In this document: positions 63,033 through 64,000 of the stretch, piece after piece
Layout of the letters: every line of letters starts with the position of its first letter
Numbering within the stretch: position 1 is the stretch's first letter
Source of the DNA: Ensifer oleiphilus
Lineage (GTDB): Bacteria; Pseudomonadota; Alphaproteobacteria; Rhizobiales; Rhizobiaceae
NCBI RefSeq assembly: GCF_013371465.1
Contig: NZ_JABWDU010000005.1
Span: forward strand, 186,001 to 250,000
DNA length: 64,000 nucleotides
Direction of reading: 5' to 3'
Position numbers and translations under genes: made by a program
Notes under the pieces: generated by a model
The model's input: the letters and a program-made list of their open reading frames with translations, nothing else
Database searches by the model: none
What the model was told of the DNA's origin: nothing

Positions 63033-63554
63033 TCACCGCTTTTTCTCTAACTCCTCCATCGCTCTCATCCTCGCCAGTCGAGCCTCACGCTTCTTGCGCA
63101 TCGTCTCTTTCCGCTCAGGTGTCCAATACGCAGGATCCTTCATCTTGTGGCTGATGCGCTTGGATTTCGGGAGATCGGGCGGCGGGACGGGTTCATACTG
63201 AGGCGGTGCAGCGGGGATCACGGCACCTTTCCATGTTCTGTGGAAATCCTCGCGATAAATCGCGCGGACCGTAAGGTCCAATTCACAGAAGTGATCTTCA
63301 TGAAACTGATCAACGACCAAGACCCAGAAGCACCCGTCGTCTCCTCCATTGTCGACGAGGCGCAGGTCTGCCAGGTAGCGTTGCTCGACTTGATAAACGC
63401 CGAGTCCTTCATCGTCTAAATGGAGTGTGAGGCGGTCCCCGATCGACGGAACGACGTTCTTGAGGTGCCGAAGCGACAGACGGTCGTGGTCGAAGTACCC
63501 ATCTCCGCTTCTCATCAGAACGACAATTTCATCACGCACTGTTTCGTCGACCAT
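63033..63554 (-). CDS. Accessory protein next to integrase
   Basis: From the ATG at 63554, two bases after the integrase stop, the gene encodes 173 residues. The first 110 form a mixed alpha/beta domain. The end is a Pro-rich linker and a very basic helix (RKETMRKKREARLARM) that probably binds nucleic acid. Co-transcription with the integrase suggests a role in recombination or its control, such as an excision factor; this is inferred. Confidence 0.6.
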   Translation of the reverse strand: MVDETVRDEIVVLMRSGDGYFDHDRLSLRHLKNVVPSIGDRLTLHLDDEGLGVYQVEQRYLADLRLVDNGGDDGCFWVLVVDQFHEDHFCELDLTVRAIYREDFHRTWKGAVIPAAPPQYEPVPPPDLPKSKRISHKMKDPAYWTPERKETMRKKREARLARMRAMEELEKKR

Positions 63555-63556
63555 CC

Positions 63557-64000
63557 TTAAGCCGCCATCCAAACCTGGTTCAGAATCCGCGCCGCCAGGG
63601 CGGCCTTATCCTCCGGCAGGAACCTGCCGTAATGGCTGCGGATCATCTCTGGAGTGTCTTGGATCGCGTAGCTCGCCTGCTCGTAGGAACCGGTCTTCTT
63701 CAAGATGTGGGTGGCCAGGACGTCGCGCACGTTATGGGGCCCATGAGGCAGCAAGCCCTTGATTGCTCCACGGCCGGTATATGGATTGTAGATGCCGTAA
63801 CGCTGAATGGTGAGACGCCAGACTTCGTAAAACGATGAACTGTCATATGCCGCGTCTTTGGTGTTCGACTTCGTCGTCTTGACGAAGAAGGTTCCCGAAT
63901 CTTTGATCTCACCAATGAGCGCTGCTCTGTGTCGGCTCACGTAGGCGTCGATGTAATGGTAGAGGTCCAGGAGGTCGGGCAACACCAGGCGGAATGGCTT
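63557..64000 (-). CDS. Tyrosine recombinase (integrase), C-terminal part
   Basis: The frame is open through the right window edge, so the N-terminal part is missing. The visible 147 residues include LLPHGPHNVRDVLATHILKK (catalytic HxxR) and the final MIRSHYGRFL motif carrying the Tyr nucleophile. The last seven residues end in VWMAA. It is oriented leftwards and should drive integration into radC. Confidence 0.92.
   Translation of the reverse strand, partial: KPFRLVLPDLLDLYHYIDAYVSRHRAALIGEIKDSGTFFVKTTKSNTKDAAYDSSSFYEVWRLTIQRYGIYNPYTGRGAIKGLLPHGPHNVRDVLATHILKKTGSYEQASYAIQDTPEMIRSHYGRFLPEDKAALAARILNQVWMAA

Larger units (their letters stand above)
27123..64000. mobile_element. Siphovirus-like prophage integrated in radC (left 36.9 kb)
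   Basis: The region has the full structural programme of an HK97-headed, non-contractile-tailed phage in canonical order, plus lysis genes and a tyrosine integrase at the right edge. It begins where radC is interrupted and continues past the window. An HNH endonuclease before the terminase genes suggests cos-type packaging. All head, tail and lysis genes look intact, so the prophage could be inducible. No repressor gene is recognisable; it may lie beyond the integrase. Confidence 0.93.

Overview
The window suggests a Rhizobiaceae chromosome, most like Sinorhizobium/Ensifer or Rhizobium, carrying a large prophage. The left 27 kb is high-GC, densely packed and in typical rhizobial gene order: scpA-scpB, an ABC ATPase, tatABC, serS, surE, pcm, an NlpD/LytM-like lipoprotein, an AAA ATPase, yajC, a fused secDF, then Mth938-like and phytoene-synthase-like genes. 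After these come trmFO, two tiny DUF1127 genes, two tandem small RNAs with anti-Shine-Dalgarno loops, a DUF2157/GDYXXLXY membrane pair, tRNA-Leu(TAG), tig, an exo/endonuclease family gene, sthA and corA. The assignment rests on recognised protein families and gene order; no database search was possible.

At about 27.12 kb the host gene radC is cut: only the C-terminal JAB/MPN domain remains. From there to the right edge the sequence is a siphovirus-like prophage of more than 36.8 kb. Its tyrosine integrase runs off the right edge, so the right attachment site and the other part of radC lie outside the window. The rightward arm reads: small early genes and a DUF3987 primase/helicase; a region rich in RNA-like hairpins with a membrane-anchored Thr/Pro/Ser-rich protein and an unusual tRNA; HNH endonuclease, small and large terminase; portal, prohead protease and HK97-type capsid; head-tail connectors; tail tube and a frameshifted tail-assembly chaperone pair; tape measure, tail-tip proteins and an S74-chaperoned tail fibre. 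The lysis set follows: a GH24 lysozyme, a holin-like protein and nested Rz/Rz1. Several intrinsic terminators sit between late genes.

The prophage also carries cargo. Between fibre and lysozyme is an AlgX/AlgJ-like SGNH acetyltransferase gene, read leftwards, which could modify surface polysaccharide. After the lysis genes is a proteasome-like Ntn-hydrolase gene overlapping a 60-residue partner gene. From 57.65 kb to the integrase is a leftward arm of small accessory genes: a propeller-like protein, an SRAP protein, a Cys-pair protein, a HEPN-domain protein, a lipoprotein and several unknowns.

The points most worth a second look are: a class II, serine-type tRNA with a GAA (phenylalanine) anticodon at 34027-34116; the proteasome-like Ntn-hydrolase and small-partner operon at 56531-57545; the G-GGA-AAC slippery site in the tail chaperone gene; the tandem three-hairpin anti-SD RNAs beside DUF1127 genes; and the side-by-side bacterial relatives of two mitochondrial complex I assembly factors.
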